From contig NZ_MDHN01000037.1 in NCBI RefSeq assembly GCF_001757105.1, forward strand, positions 62,001 through 126,000: a stretch of DNA of 64,000 nucleotides. Reading direction: 5' to 3'. The position numbers and the translations under genes are program-made. Source of the DNA: Alteromonas confluentis (GTDB taxonomy: Bacteria; Pseudomonadota; Gammaproteobacteria; Enterobacterales; Alteromonadaceae). Shown here one piece after another: positions 46,001-53,144 of the stretch (positions within the stretch are counted from its first letter, which is position 1; each line of letters begins with the position of its first letter). The notes under the pieces are model-generated. The model saw only the letters and a program-made list of their open reading frames with translations. It did not search any database and was not told the origin of the DNA.

Positions 46001-46204
46001 ATAGAGCCTGAAATCTGGACGGCGTTTGATTGCTTCACTGATGGTCAGTTGAGAATCCGTCTCAAAATAAAACTCAAGGTTATCCGTTAATTTGGTTTCG
46101 ACTTCTTCATTGATGAGTTGCAGCGTGGATTGCGCCAACGCAGGCGACAAATTCACAGACCACAAAAACATCACGGCAAACCAGGACCACAGTACTGCAC
46201 GCAT
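43058..46204 (-). CDS. Hybrid histidine kinase with 7TMR-DISM sensor, REC and Hpt domains
   Basis: A protein of about 1048 residues. After a signal sequence (MRAVLWSWFAVMFLWSVNL) comes an extracytoplasmic 7TMR-DISMED2-like domain (about residues 30-170), seven TM segments (190-390), a coiled coil, a HisKA domain with the phospho-His in NMSHEIRTPLNAIL (near 438), an HATPase domain (DTGIGI, GTGLGL), a degenerate receiver, an intact receiver (LILMDVQMPGMDG, Asp near 852) and a C-terminal Hpt domain with HKLHGACCY (near 986). It would relay phosphate to a separate regulator that is not in the window. 7TMR-DISMED2 sensors are thought to bind carbohydrates; its position beside the pectin operon is suggestive but not proof. 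Confidence 0.9.
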   Translation of the reverse strand: MRAVLWSWFAVMFLWSVNLSPALAQSTLQLINEEVETKLTDNLEFYFETDSQLTISEAIKRRPDFRLYTESNPNFGFQSRALWLVTKINNTSNANDWVFNIDFSQLDKVDFYLVEGDEIVKQSHQGKLQSEQIYRVPTMRVELPVNTPMDLYLRIASTSSALIVPLSAETEQHHSFGTQLDSLMWGLFYGGLIILAIYNFVLFVDAKESSLMAYVGYILAVMLWQFVWGGHLHLFVSDGLAPWFASHTELIFVIIGMCSGFFTLSFLETKNNAPTAHPVIQSLLLLQFIVGLTCLVDFLPHIWKNNLVYGVGMIAICSYIYAGFEAFFNHFKPARYFIIAWSMLAASAIIGMLSLVGLLPSNDFTTYCFQVGVFLEAGMFSFALMEKSRSQMESEVDQATNDLRNNMELIEEQNARLDIARKDAIKASNVKSQFLANMSHEIRTPLNAILGFSKELTHTALPVEQQEQVRIINTAADNLLGIVNDVLDFSKIEAGKLQINNQPFAPNQLLEDMVTMMAKSAHAKRIEFVFDLAPLPEKLIGDVFRIKQILNNLLSNALKFTSSGTITLSVNGKSLPHGIHELHFRVEDTGIGISRQDKKKLFNAFSQIDDALNRSYQGTGLGLVICRELIKLMRGKLDLTSVPGIGSTFDITLRANQLSQKYTLAPNADWIGKRVIVLDPIPDTRRASASLLKHLGANVTSVESVAGLRSLDMQADLLFATVPVSRIASRNEYISEAVEFPAKKRILWYSGPEPFNQYPSLAQHFHEQVRMPVTITKLESLLHQKTAKRRNPLQEKTNSLPKARILAVDDMEMNLKLLHTWLDHSPVSLTTSMSGQDAVNRCHSTEYDLILMDVQMPGMDGLQASRQIRKTALNMGTPIIAVTAHAFKEEQERLLASGMDDYLPKPIEMGALLDLIKRWCQNVAPAAMALPTLDWQLAVKRTNQNPDAARTMLGDFIMLLPPTTATLKLMWESKDYDGLKAEVHKLHGACCYTGVPRLQELANELETALKLEQHFLVAEHLPALLSECDILMTEARRFMEEMSYSFRS

Positions 46205-46345
46205 TCTTAATATCAGGTTGGGATTACATGCGCCTATTAAACCACCAAGCAAGGCGTTTGTACAAAAAAGCGCATGCTTTACAGAAAAGGATCACTTTTT
46301 TAAATAATTAACAATATGGAAGGCGTTTTCGCAGGATGAAAAAGA

Positions 46346-47296
46346 CTAGTTGTAAGCCTGATGAAACAGGGCTTGAGGCACAATGGCGCCGGCATGTTGA
46401 ATGACAATACCTGCTACCTTCGCGGCCTGCTCGGCAGCAGCTCGCACTGGTTTACCTTGCAGTCGGGCGGCAAGATAACCACCGGTAAAGCCGTCGCCGG
46501 CTGATGTGGTATCGATAACCTTTTCGACAGGCGTTACTTCCACGCTTACCATCGTTTCGTTATGCAGAATTTGAATATGGTCTGTGCCATTCTTACAGAC
46601 TATTTCACTCACCCCCATGCTGGCCAATGCGTCCATGGCATCAAAACCGTCTTGATGACCAAACAAAAGCTTGTGCTCTTCAATGCCGGGAAACGCAATA
46701 TCTGTTAGCTGGTAAGCGCGCTCTGTCCACAAAGCAGCCTCGTCTGCAGACTGCCACAGCGCGGGGCGATAATTGGGGTCAAAGGCAACCTGAGCACCCG
46801 CTTCCCTGGCTTCACACAGCATATAAAGTAGCTGCTCCCGCTGATTGTTATCCAGCACGGCCAGCGTAATGCCGCTGAGATAGATAAGGTCGACTGCGGG
46901 CAGGAGGCTGTTTTCATGCAACCAAAGATTCACCCATTGCTTAGCCGCAGAGTCGTTTCGCCAATACTGAAAGCTACGTTCACCGTCATCGTCGGTATGA
47001 ATGGCATATAAGCCGGGCTGCTTATTGGGGTGAGATAAAATCATCGATGTATCAACGTGTTCATGCTGAATCACCGACTTCATGTGCTCGCTTAGGGTAT
47101 CGCAGCCAAGGGCGGTAAGCAGGCTTATTTCACCTTCCGGCAAACAGCGCTTTAAATACACCGCTGTATTATAAACGTCGCCAGCCACGCCCTGACGGAA
47201 GTGATCTTTGTCCGCCTCAGAGAGCTCAATCATCACTTCTCCGGCCAGGATACAGCGACGGGAACGGCTATTCGATAATACTGCTGATTGCGACAT
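46346..47296 (-). CDS. kdgK: 2-dehydro-3-deoxygluconate kinase (PfkB family)
   Basis: A 316-residue ribokinase-family enzyme. It would phosphorylate 2-keto-3-deoxygluconate (KDG) to KDPG, the last step before aldolase cleavage. PfkB signatures are visible: GVAGDVYNTAVYLKR at the start and DTTSAGDGFTGGYLAARL (with the catalytic Asp) near the end. The ADP-site and AGAIV strand follow. The first 17 residues before the conserved start are non-conserved. It closes the pectin operon, 18 bp after the IclR gene; eda is not in the window. Confidence 0.87.
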   Translation of the reverse strand: MSQSAVLSNSRSRRCILAGEVMIELSEADKDHFRQGVAGDVYNTAVYLKRCLPEGEISLLTALGCDTLSEHMKSVIQHEHVDTSMILSHPNKQPGLYAIHTDDDGERSFQYWRNDSAAKQWVNLWLHENSLLPAVDLIYLSGITLAVLDNNQREQLLYMLCEAREAGAQVAFDPNYRPALWQSADEAALWTERAYQLTDIAFPGIEEHKLLFGHQDGFDAMDALASMGVSEIVCKNGTDHIQILHNETMVSVEVTPVEKVIDTTSAGDGFTGGYLAARLQGKPVRAAAEQAAKVAGIVIQHAGAIVPQALFHQAYN

Positions 47297-47314
47297 GGGT
47301 TTCTCTATGGCCTG

Positions 47315-48091
47315 CTAGGAACTGCTAACACGGTCAAGCTGATAGGCATCTTTATAGATGCCGCGTGCCGCTTCTTTAACCATTTCGGCCACTTTCGGCA
47401 CCGCGCTTTTCGGGAACACTGCCGCTGGCGCAGTAATGCCTACTGAGGCGACCACGGTTCCCAAGCTGTTTCTCACTGGCACCGCCACGCAACGTACATT
47501 CTCATTGTACTCACGTTCATCAACCGCATACCCCAGGGCACGCACCCGGTTTAGCTCTTTTTTGAGATCCTGCATGTTGGTGATGGTAAACGGCGTATGC
47601 TTCTCCATGGGGTGTTCCGACAATAACAATTCCAGGTTGTCGTAATACAAGAACGCCAGGAACACTTTGCCGGTGGATGAGCAATGCATTTGCGCTTCTA
47701 CACCGGGGCGTTTCGATACCATCAGCGGATTCGGGCTGTCGAACACTTCTACAATTAGCGCCTTGCCGTGATTGGGCACCGCCAGGTGTGCGGTGTGTCC
47801 GGTACGCAGCGCCAATCGCTGAATATGAGGAATGGCCATTTGCTGCATGCGATCGGAATGGATGATTTGCAGGCCCAGTTGCATCAGGTTGGCACCGCTG
47901 AAATACACCTTTCCGCGCTTCTCCAGCATTTCTTCGGATACCAGAGTTCGCAGCAGACGGAAGACTGTGGTGCGAGGTAAATTAAGTGAAGCTTCCAGCT
48001 CTTGCATGGTCATTCCGCGATCGCGACTGGCGAGCAGACGGAAAACTTCACATGCATGTACAACACTTGGGATCAGATAACGTTCTGTCAT
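47315..48091 (-). CDS. IclR family transcriptional regulator (KdgR-like)
   Basis: A 258-residue IclR-type regulator. The N-terminal winged helix-turn-helix (YLIPSVVHACEVFRLLASRDRG, then MQELEASLNLPRTTVFRLLRTL) is followed by the IclR ligand domain (HTAHLAVPNHGKALIVEVFD, SSTGKVFLAFLY, ENVRCVAVPVRN). Members near pectin genes (KdgR) respond to KDG. ATG 48091 is chosen because AAGGAC lies 7 nt upstream; an open frame extending further 44 residues has no support. It is the fifth gene of the operon and the best candidate to bind the shared TCCAAATTTGGA-type site. Confidence 0.88.
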   Translation of the reverse strand: MTERYLIPSVVHACEVFRLLASRDRGMTMQELEASLNLPRTTVFRLLRTLVSEEMLEKRGKVYFSGANLMQLGLQIIHSDRMQQMAIPHIQRLALRTGHTAHLAVPNHGKALIVEVFDSPNPLMVSKRPGVEAQMHCSSTGKVFLAFLYYDNLELLLSEHPMEKHTPFTITNMQDLKKELNRVRALGYAVDEREYNENVRCVAVPVRNSLGTVVASVGITAPAAVFPKSAVPKVAEMVKEAARGIYKDAYQLDRVSSS

Positions 48092-48116
48092 GGTTGTGTC
48101 CTTTTTATCACTTTGG

Positions 48117-48878
48117 CTAGCGAGCCAGAAATCCACCGTCGACAGCCAGAATGTGGCCGTTGACATAGTTACTGGCTGCGCTGGCCAGAAATACCGCAGC
48201 ACCTTGCAGGTCTTCGGCTTCACCCCAGCGGTTTGCCGGAATGCGTTTTAATATTTCGGTACTGCGGTTTTCATCGTCCTGCAATGCCTGAGTGTTGTCT
48301 GTGCGAATATAACCAGGAGCAATGGCGTTCACCTGCACATTGTGGGTGCCCCATTCGTTAGCTAAAGCTTTGGTGAGACCGGCGATAGCATGTTTACTGG
48401 CCGTGTAGGCAGGCACAGTAATGCCGCCGCTGTAACTCAGCATAGAAGCGATATAAATAATTTTGCCGCTTCCTTGTGCCACCATGGCTTTGCCAATTGC
48501 CTGAGAGAGAATGAATGCGGAGTCGATATTGACCTGCATCACCTGCTGCCATTTATCCAGTGGGAATTCTACGGCAGGGGCGCGGAAAATCGTGCCGCCA
48601 TTGTTCAGTAGAATGTCCACACCGCCATACACACCCAGTGCGTCTTCGGCCAGCCTGATGGTTGCCTCTGCGTTACTGAGGTCAGCAGCCAGCGCTGTAG
48701 CCTCACCACCGGCATCGCGGATGGCGGCGACGGTGTCGTCACAACCACCGGTGCGGCTGCTGGCACAAATCACTTTGGCTCCGGCTTTAGCAAAGCCAAT
48801 GGCAAGCGCCTGACCAATGCCACGACTGGCTCCTGTGACCAGGGCTACTTTACCTGTTAGGTCAAAAGAAATACTCAT
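48117..48878 (-). CDS. kduD: 2-dehydro-3-deoxy-D-gluconate 5-dehydrogenase (KduD type SDR)
   Basis: A 253-residue short-chain dehydrogenase, the size of KduD, which interconverts 2,5-diketo-3-deoxygluconate and KDG. Motifs are TGASRGIG, NNGGT (in place of NNAG), the catalytic YTASKHA, and an end of ILAVDGGFLAR that fits KduD. The SDR family is broad, so the specific assignment leans on size and neighbours: oligogalacturonate lyase upstream (2 bp between genes), and KDG kinase downstream. KduI, which makes the substrate, is absent from the window. Confidence 0.8.
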   Translation of the reverse strand: MSISFDLTGKVALVTGASRGIGQALAIGFAKAGAKVICASSRTGGCDDTVAAIRDAGGEATALAADLSNAEATIRLAEDALGVYGGVDILLNNGGTIFRAPAVEFPLDKWQQVMQVNIDSAFILSQAIGKAMVAQGSGKIIYIASMLSYSGGITVPAYTASKHAIAGLTKALANEWGTHNVQVNAIAPGYIRTDNTQALQDDENRSTEILKRIPANRWGEAEDLQGAAVFLASAASNYVNGHILAVDGGFLAR

Positions 48879-48880
48879 CC

Positions 48881-50233
48881 TTAATTACCCTCTTTATTGT
48901 CATTCGTTTTGGCCACTTCCACGGCATAAACGTGAACCGGGCCGTGCATGTTCGAGCGGAATACCACCCATTTATTGTCAGGAGTAAACGTCACGTTGGG
49001 CTCCAGCCGGTAATCATGGTTTTCCATGTTCACCAGGCGTTCTGCTTTGAGAACCGCAGGCTTAATCAGGGACTCGGCATCCGGTGCACTGATTCCGGCT
49101 ACATCGTTAATGGGTTCATCGCGAAACAGGGAAATCCACTTGCCGTCTTCAGCCCGGGCCACCATTTCCTCATCGCCACCGTCGCCGGCAAACAGGGAGC
49201 CATCTGGTGAAACGTTAAAATGCACTGACCAATAATCACGAGGCAAATGACGCCATACCCGCTTTCCGGTGTTTAAATCTACGCTGGCCAGCCAGAAAAC
49301 CTCGCCCCGGGGCGTTTGCAGGTCATAGAAAATCCGCTCGCCGCTGGCGTCGAAAAACTCGTGCCCGGCGATTTCCATGTTCATGGTGCGGGTGTGCATT
49401 TTACGAATGTCGCTGCCGTCCACGTTCATGGTCCAGATGCGGTCCACCTTGTGCCAGGGGCCTTCATGACAGAACATGATTTTGTTCGGATCAGCAGGGG
49501 AGAACTGTATGTGATTGAGCCAGTCAGTCGCCTGGTGGATAGTACGTTGTTCACCGGTGCGGGTATCGACCACAAACATCTGCATAGGAATGCGGGCTTC
49601 GAGGCGCTCATTGATGCGCACTTCCTTTGCATCGGCAAAACTCATCGGGTTGCCGTTCTTGTCGGTGGCTTCATAGCGCGCTTCAAACCGCGCGTGACGG
49701 GGGCCTGATTCCATGCTGTATTCCTGCTCAGCAAAGGCACCAATCAGCAGGGTTTCATCGTTGTTGATGGAGTGCACCTTGCCCCGGGGAACCGTAGCCA
49801 CATGCTTTACTTTGCCGCTATCGATGTTGATGGCCAGTACTTCGGTGGGCGACTGTAGCTCATTTTTGGCTACCACTTCGCCGGTACCGGCGCCTTCAAT
49901 ACGAGTCACATACACGTTACGGCTCGACGGACCCATGAACAGAATGCCTACGTCCGGATCTTCAAAAATCCGTTTTACCGAACCGTCTTCCAGGTTCACC
50001 ACTGCTACACCTTTAGGATTGTCTACAGAAATCACCATGGATTTGCCGTCGGCGCTGTAAGCGTTCTGGTGGAAGTACAGCGAGCGGGAACCGGCTTCTT
50101 CCGAAAGTCTGACAACGCGGTGACCGGTGTCTTTATCAATCCAGGATTTTGGAATGGATTCGTCAGCCTTTGTTGGCGCCGCAGCAAGCACGCCCGCCAT
50201 CGCCAGACCTGCTAATACCTTAAACATTAGCAT
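48881..50233 (-). CDS. ogl: Oligogalacturonate lyase (PL22)
   Basis: A 450-residue beta-propeller protein of the oligogalacturonate lyase family, which cuts short (unsaturated) galacturonides to 4-deoxy-5-keto-uronate. A signal peptide (MLMFKVLAGLAMAGVLAAAPTKA) makes it periplasmic, unlike the cytosolic Erwinia enzyme. Repeats such as NLEDGSVKRIF and IDSGKVKHVA, the LLIGAFAEQEY segment and PNKIMFCHEGPWHKVDRIW (with metal-site His) fit PL22. ATG 50233 is used because GGGGAGGA precedes it; it overlaps the transporter stop by 14 bp, so translation is coupled. Confidence 0.85.
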   Translation of the reverse strand: MLMFKVLAGLAMAGVLAAAPTKADESIPKSWIDKDTGHRVVRLSEEAGSRSLYFHQNAYSADGKSMVISVDNPKGVAVVNLEDGSVKRIFEDPDVGILFMGPSSRNVYVTRIEGAGTGEVVAKNELQSPTEVLAINIDSGKVKHVATVPRGKVHSINNDETLLIGAFAEQEYSMESGPRHARFEARYEATDKNGNPMSFADAKEVRINERLEARIPMQMFVVDTRTGEQRTIHQATDWLNHIQFSPADPNKIMFCHEGPWHKVDRIWTMNVDGSDIRKMHTRTMNMEIAGHEFFDASGERIFYDLQTPRGEVFWLASVDLNTGKRVWRHLPRDYWSVHFNVSPDGSLFAGDGGDEEMVARAEDGKWISLFRDEPINDVAGISAPDAESLIKPAVLKAERLVNMENHDYRLEPNVTFTPDNKWVVFRSNMHGPVHVYAVEVAKTNDNKEGN

Positions 50234-51764
50234 TGTGGGTCCTCCCCGATGCCGTGCCGTCCTGCTGTACAGCGCCAACCGTGTTGTTGCCCCAAAGCGC
50301 TTTGTAACTAAAGCCGGACAGGTCTTCCACAATCGCCTGGTTTTCCGGGCTGGTGGGCTTGGTGTGGCCGGCTTTGAAATGCTCGATCTCGTTCATCAGC
50401 ACTTCGTGCGTCTCTTTGCTCAGGCGAAACTTCGTAGAAACAAAGAAGCCGAACAGCAGCACCAGAACCGGACCAATTGCCATCATCATCACAATGGTCG
50501 AAATAGCCTGGCTGTTCTGAGTTTCTGCATTGGAAACAAATCCACCGAACTCGAGAATGATACCCACCGACATCACAGCGAAGGCCTGTGTAGCTTTGCG
50601 GATAAAAGTCATTACCCCGGCAAAGCTGCCTTCACGACGACGTGCCGTGACTATCTGATCCACGTCGGCCATGTAATTATAGGTATTCCAGGGAATATAG
50701 TTCAGCGCTCCCCGGCCTAAACCGGCAATAACGACACCCACAACCAGCCACACAAAGTTAAAGTTGTCGGTGGTGGCGTACATGGCAACCAGCGAGATTA
50801 TCGCAATAATGTACAGTGACACAGCGACACGATAGCTGGGGGATGGCCCGAAGCGCATTACCATGGGAATGGCAACGGCAACGGCAAATAGCTGGGCAAC
50901 ATAAGTGACCGCCATCATTTCAGACGCAATGACTACCGAGCCGCCAATGGCAAATACCACAAAGTAAGTGAACACGGCGTTGAAAACGTCCTGGCTGATG
51001 TAACCACCCAGATACATGCCCAGGTGCAAACGAAATGCGCGGATTTTCAGGGTTGACAAGAGGTTGGTGTAAAGCGCCTTCATGGAACCGGATAAAGTCC
51101 AACCTTCACCTTTTGTGAGTTCCTGCTCGCCCACTTCATCGAGGTCGCGTTCCCAGGTAAACATCCACACCGTGAACACCACAATCATGAACAGTACCGA
51201 GAAGATAATACCCATGATCAGGAAGGTAGAAGCCGATTCTTTGCCGCCAACAGCGCTGACAATCCAGGCGGGCAAAATACCAGCTAGGATTGCAGACATC
51301 TGACCGGTAAGAATACGGGCACCGGCGAGTTTTGCTTTCTTCTTATAATCGTCAGTCATTTCCGCTGCCAGGGTTTCATAAGGAATGATAACAGCGGCGT
51401 AAACCAGCTCGAAGAACACGTAAGTGACCAGATAATAAAGGTAGTGCTGGCCGCTTACCCACATCAACGCAAAGCTAGGTAGCAGGGGAATAGAAAAAAT
51501 CAGGAATACCCGACGACGGCCAAAACGGCGACCAATACGAGTATTGCCTAAACCGTCGGATATGTGGCCGAGCAGGGGAGAGGCAACGGCGTCCAGAATA
51601 CGCGCGATGGCGAAAATACTGGCAGCCTGCACTGCCGACAGGCCACAGAAGGTGGTATAGAAAAACAGGATCCAACCGCTGATAACAGCCATGGAACCGG
51701 CCCCAAGAATATCGTTGAGACCGTAGGCGACATAGTTTATCGGTTTGAGTTCACGTCGTGCCAT
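50220..51764 (-). CDS. GPH family sugar:cation symporter
   Basis: A 514-residue major-facilitator-type transporter of the GPH (glycoside-pentoside-hexuronide) family. Twelve TM segments are visible by eye; family-typical patches are NYVAYGLNDILGAG, SPLLGHISDGLGNTRIGRRFGRRR and PYETLAAEMTDDYKKKA. Position in the operon points to uptake of unsaturated galacturonides or rhamnose-containing disaccharides across the inner membrane. The C-terminal 40 residues are cytosolic. It overlaps the oligogalacturonate lyase start and follows the GH105 gene by 27 bp. Confidence 0.87.
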   Translation of the reverse strand: MARRELKPINYVAYGLNDILGAGSMAVISGWILFFYTTFCGLSAVQAASIFAIARILDAVASPLLGHISDGLGNTRIGRRFGRRRVFLIFSIPLLPSFALMWVSGQHYLYYLVTYVFFELVYAAVIIPYETLAAEMTDDYKKKAKLAGARILTGQMSAILAGILPAWIVSAVGGKESASTFLIMGIIFSVLFMIVVFTVWMFTWERDLDEVGEQELTKGEGWTLSGSMKALYTNLLSTLKIRAFRLHLGMYLGGYISQDVFNAVFTYFVVFAIGGSVVIASEMMAVTYVAQLFAVAVAIPMVMRFGPSPSYRVAVSLYIIAIISLVAMYATTDNFNFVWLVVGVVIAGLGRGALNYIPWNTYNYMADVDQIVTARRREGSFAGVMTFIRKATQAFAVMSVGIILEFGGFVSNAETQNSQAISTIVMMMAIGPVLVLLFGFFVSTKFRLSKETHEVLMNEIEHFKAGHTKPTSPENQAIVEDLSGFSYKALWGNNTVGAVQQDGTASGRTHNANV

Positions 51765-51791
51765 CGTGCTCTCCCCCTTATTATTTATCGG

Positions 51792-52898
51792 TTAGATGTA
51801 GGCGTTCATGTATTCAACGAGGGCGAGAATTGCCATCGACTGACCGTAGGGCATAGAAGTCAGAGGAATATCTTTGTATCCCTGCAAGGTGTCGAATACC
51901 GGCGTGCCGAAAGACACCTGTTGCAGTTCGCCGGTGTCGTCGATGTTCTCCAGCACTGCTTTAATGGCCCTTTCTGCGCAAGGCAGGTATTCGTCGCTGA
52001 TGTAGCCTTTGCGCACAGCCTTCATGATGCCGTAGGCAAAACCAGCAGCGGCAGACGCTTCAAGATAAGAAGTCGGATCGTCCAGCAGGGTGTGCCATAG
52101 GCCGTCTTCATGTTGGGTTCTAACCAGCGCTTTAACCTGTGCTTCTAAGGTTTCAATTAAGAACATGCGGGTAGCGTCGGTTTCAGGCAGATCCAGCAAC
52201 TCAATAAACTCAGGAATCGCGATGGTGACCCAGCAGTTACCACGGGCCCAAAGGGCATCTGCGAAGTTGTGACGACCGTCGAATGTCCAGCCGTGGAACC
52301 ACAAACCGGTTTTTCTGTCAGCCAGGTATTTGATGTGTAGCATGAATTGGCGTTTGGCTTCTTCCACGTAGTGGGGGCGATCCATCAGTAAGCCGATTTT
52401 TGCCAGCGGCATGACACTCATCATCAGCGTGTCGTCCCACATTTGCTGATAATTGACTGAGTTGAAAACAATGTGCTGGATACCGTTTTCTTCGGTGCGA
52501 GGAATGCCATCCATGATCCATTCGGCCCACACATCCAGGTAGGGTAAATAGCTGCGGTTACCCGTGCGTTCCTGCATGTAGGCAAGTGTGAGGAAAGGCG
52601 ACATGGTATTTACGTTTTTGGTCGGTGTGCCTTCGGCGAAGCGATTGGCGAACCAGTCTTCGATGATTTCCCGGGCTTTATCGTCGCCGGTGATATCCCA
52701 GTATTTAAGCAAACCGTAAAGGCCGATGCCGTGGGTCCATTCCCAGTCGTTCCAGCCTTTGGTATCGATGATTCTGCCGTCTTCCAGCTTTAATAAGAAC
52801 TCACCGGTTTCGTCGGTGATATTCACCAGGTTGTCGATGAGTTTGTCTATTTTCTGACGAACGGTGGAATAGGCGATGTCGTTAACTAGTGCAGGCAT
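51792..52898 (-). CDS. GH105 unsaturated glycuronyl (rhamnogalacturonyl) hydrolase
   Basis: A 368-residue alpha6/alpha6-barrel enzyme of family GH105 (YteR/YesR). It removes the 4,5-unsaturated galacturonyl group left by lyases, probably from rhamnose in rhamnogalacturonan oligomers. KGWNDWEWTHGIGLYGL and MWDDTLMMSVMPLAKIG, with Asp155/156 as the likely catalytic pair, are the family hallmarks; WARGNCWVTIAIPEF matches the WARGNGW motif with Cys for Gly/Ala. No signal peptide, so it is cytosolic and acts after import. It is the first gene of the operon; the TCCAAATTTGGA-like site lies about 125 bp upstream. Confidence 0.9.
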   Translation of the reverse strand: MPALVNDIAYSTVRQKIDKLIDNLVNITDETGEFLLKLEDGRIIDTKGWNDWEWTHGIGLYGLLKYWDITGDDKAREIIEDWFANRFAEGTPTKNVNTMSPFLTLAYMQERTGNRSYLPYLDVWAEWIMDGIPRTEENGIQHIVFNSVNYQQMWDDTLMMSVMPLAKIGLLMDRPHYVEEAKRQFMLHIKYLADRKTGLWFHGWTFDGRHNFADALWARGNCWVTIAIPEFIELLDLPETDATRMFLIETLEAQVKALVRTQHEDGLWHTLLDDPTSYLEASAAAGFAYGIMKAVRKGYISDEYLPCAERAIKAVLENIDDTGELQQVSFGTPVFDTLQGYKDIPLTSMPYGQSMAILALVEYMNAYI

Positions 52899-53019
52899 GT
52901 GAAATCCTTGTTGAAACCAAACTTCGGTACCGTCATGTACCTGAAAAAATCAATTTCAATCACGTTACATCGCTTCACATCACATTAACAATCAAATTGT
53001 AAAACTACGTGACATTAAT

Positions 53020-53033
53020 TTCACATTTGGAAC
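53020..53033. promoter_or_regulatory. Candidate operator upstream of the GH105 operon
   Basis: TTCACATTTGGAAC resembles the palindrome at 55862-55873. The right arm ATTTGGAAC is identical over 9 bp; the left arm is degenerate. On the minus strand a TTGAAC box (revcomp of 53036-53041, GTTCAA) lies just upstream, so the site would fall in the promoter spacer. Confidence 0.5.
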
Positions 53034-53061
53034 ACTAAGTTCAATAGGTAGTTTAATTATG

Positions 53062-53089
53062 AAAAAAAAGGGCAGCATTGCTGCTGCCC
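53062..53089 (-). terminator. Terminator of the YetA-like lyase gene
   Basis: On the minus strand GGGCAGCA-GCAA-TGCTGCCC is followed by eight T residues. A second perfect 7-bp hairpin (AGGTTTG-ATAA-CAAACCT, 53098-53115) precedes it, directly after the stop codon region. Together they separate the lyase gene from the GH105 operon. Confidence 0.92.
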
Positions 53090-53097
53090 ATAAAAGT

Positions 53098-53115
53098 AGG
53101 TTTGATAACAAACCT
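53098..53115. repeat. Short perfect hairpin after the YetA-like gene
   Basis: AGGTTTG-ATAA-CAAACCT, 7-bp arms, about 30 bp after the lyase stop codon and just before the main terminator; probably an RNA hairpin that assists 3'-end formation. Confidence 0.55.
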
Positions 53116-53144
53116 CACTTCACACACTCCGTTGTTCGATCGAC

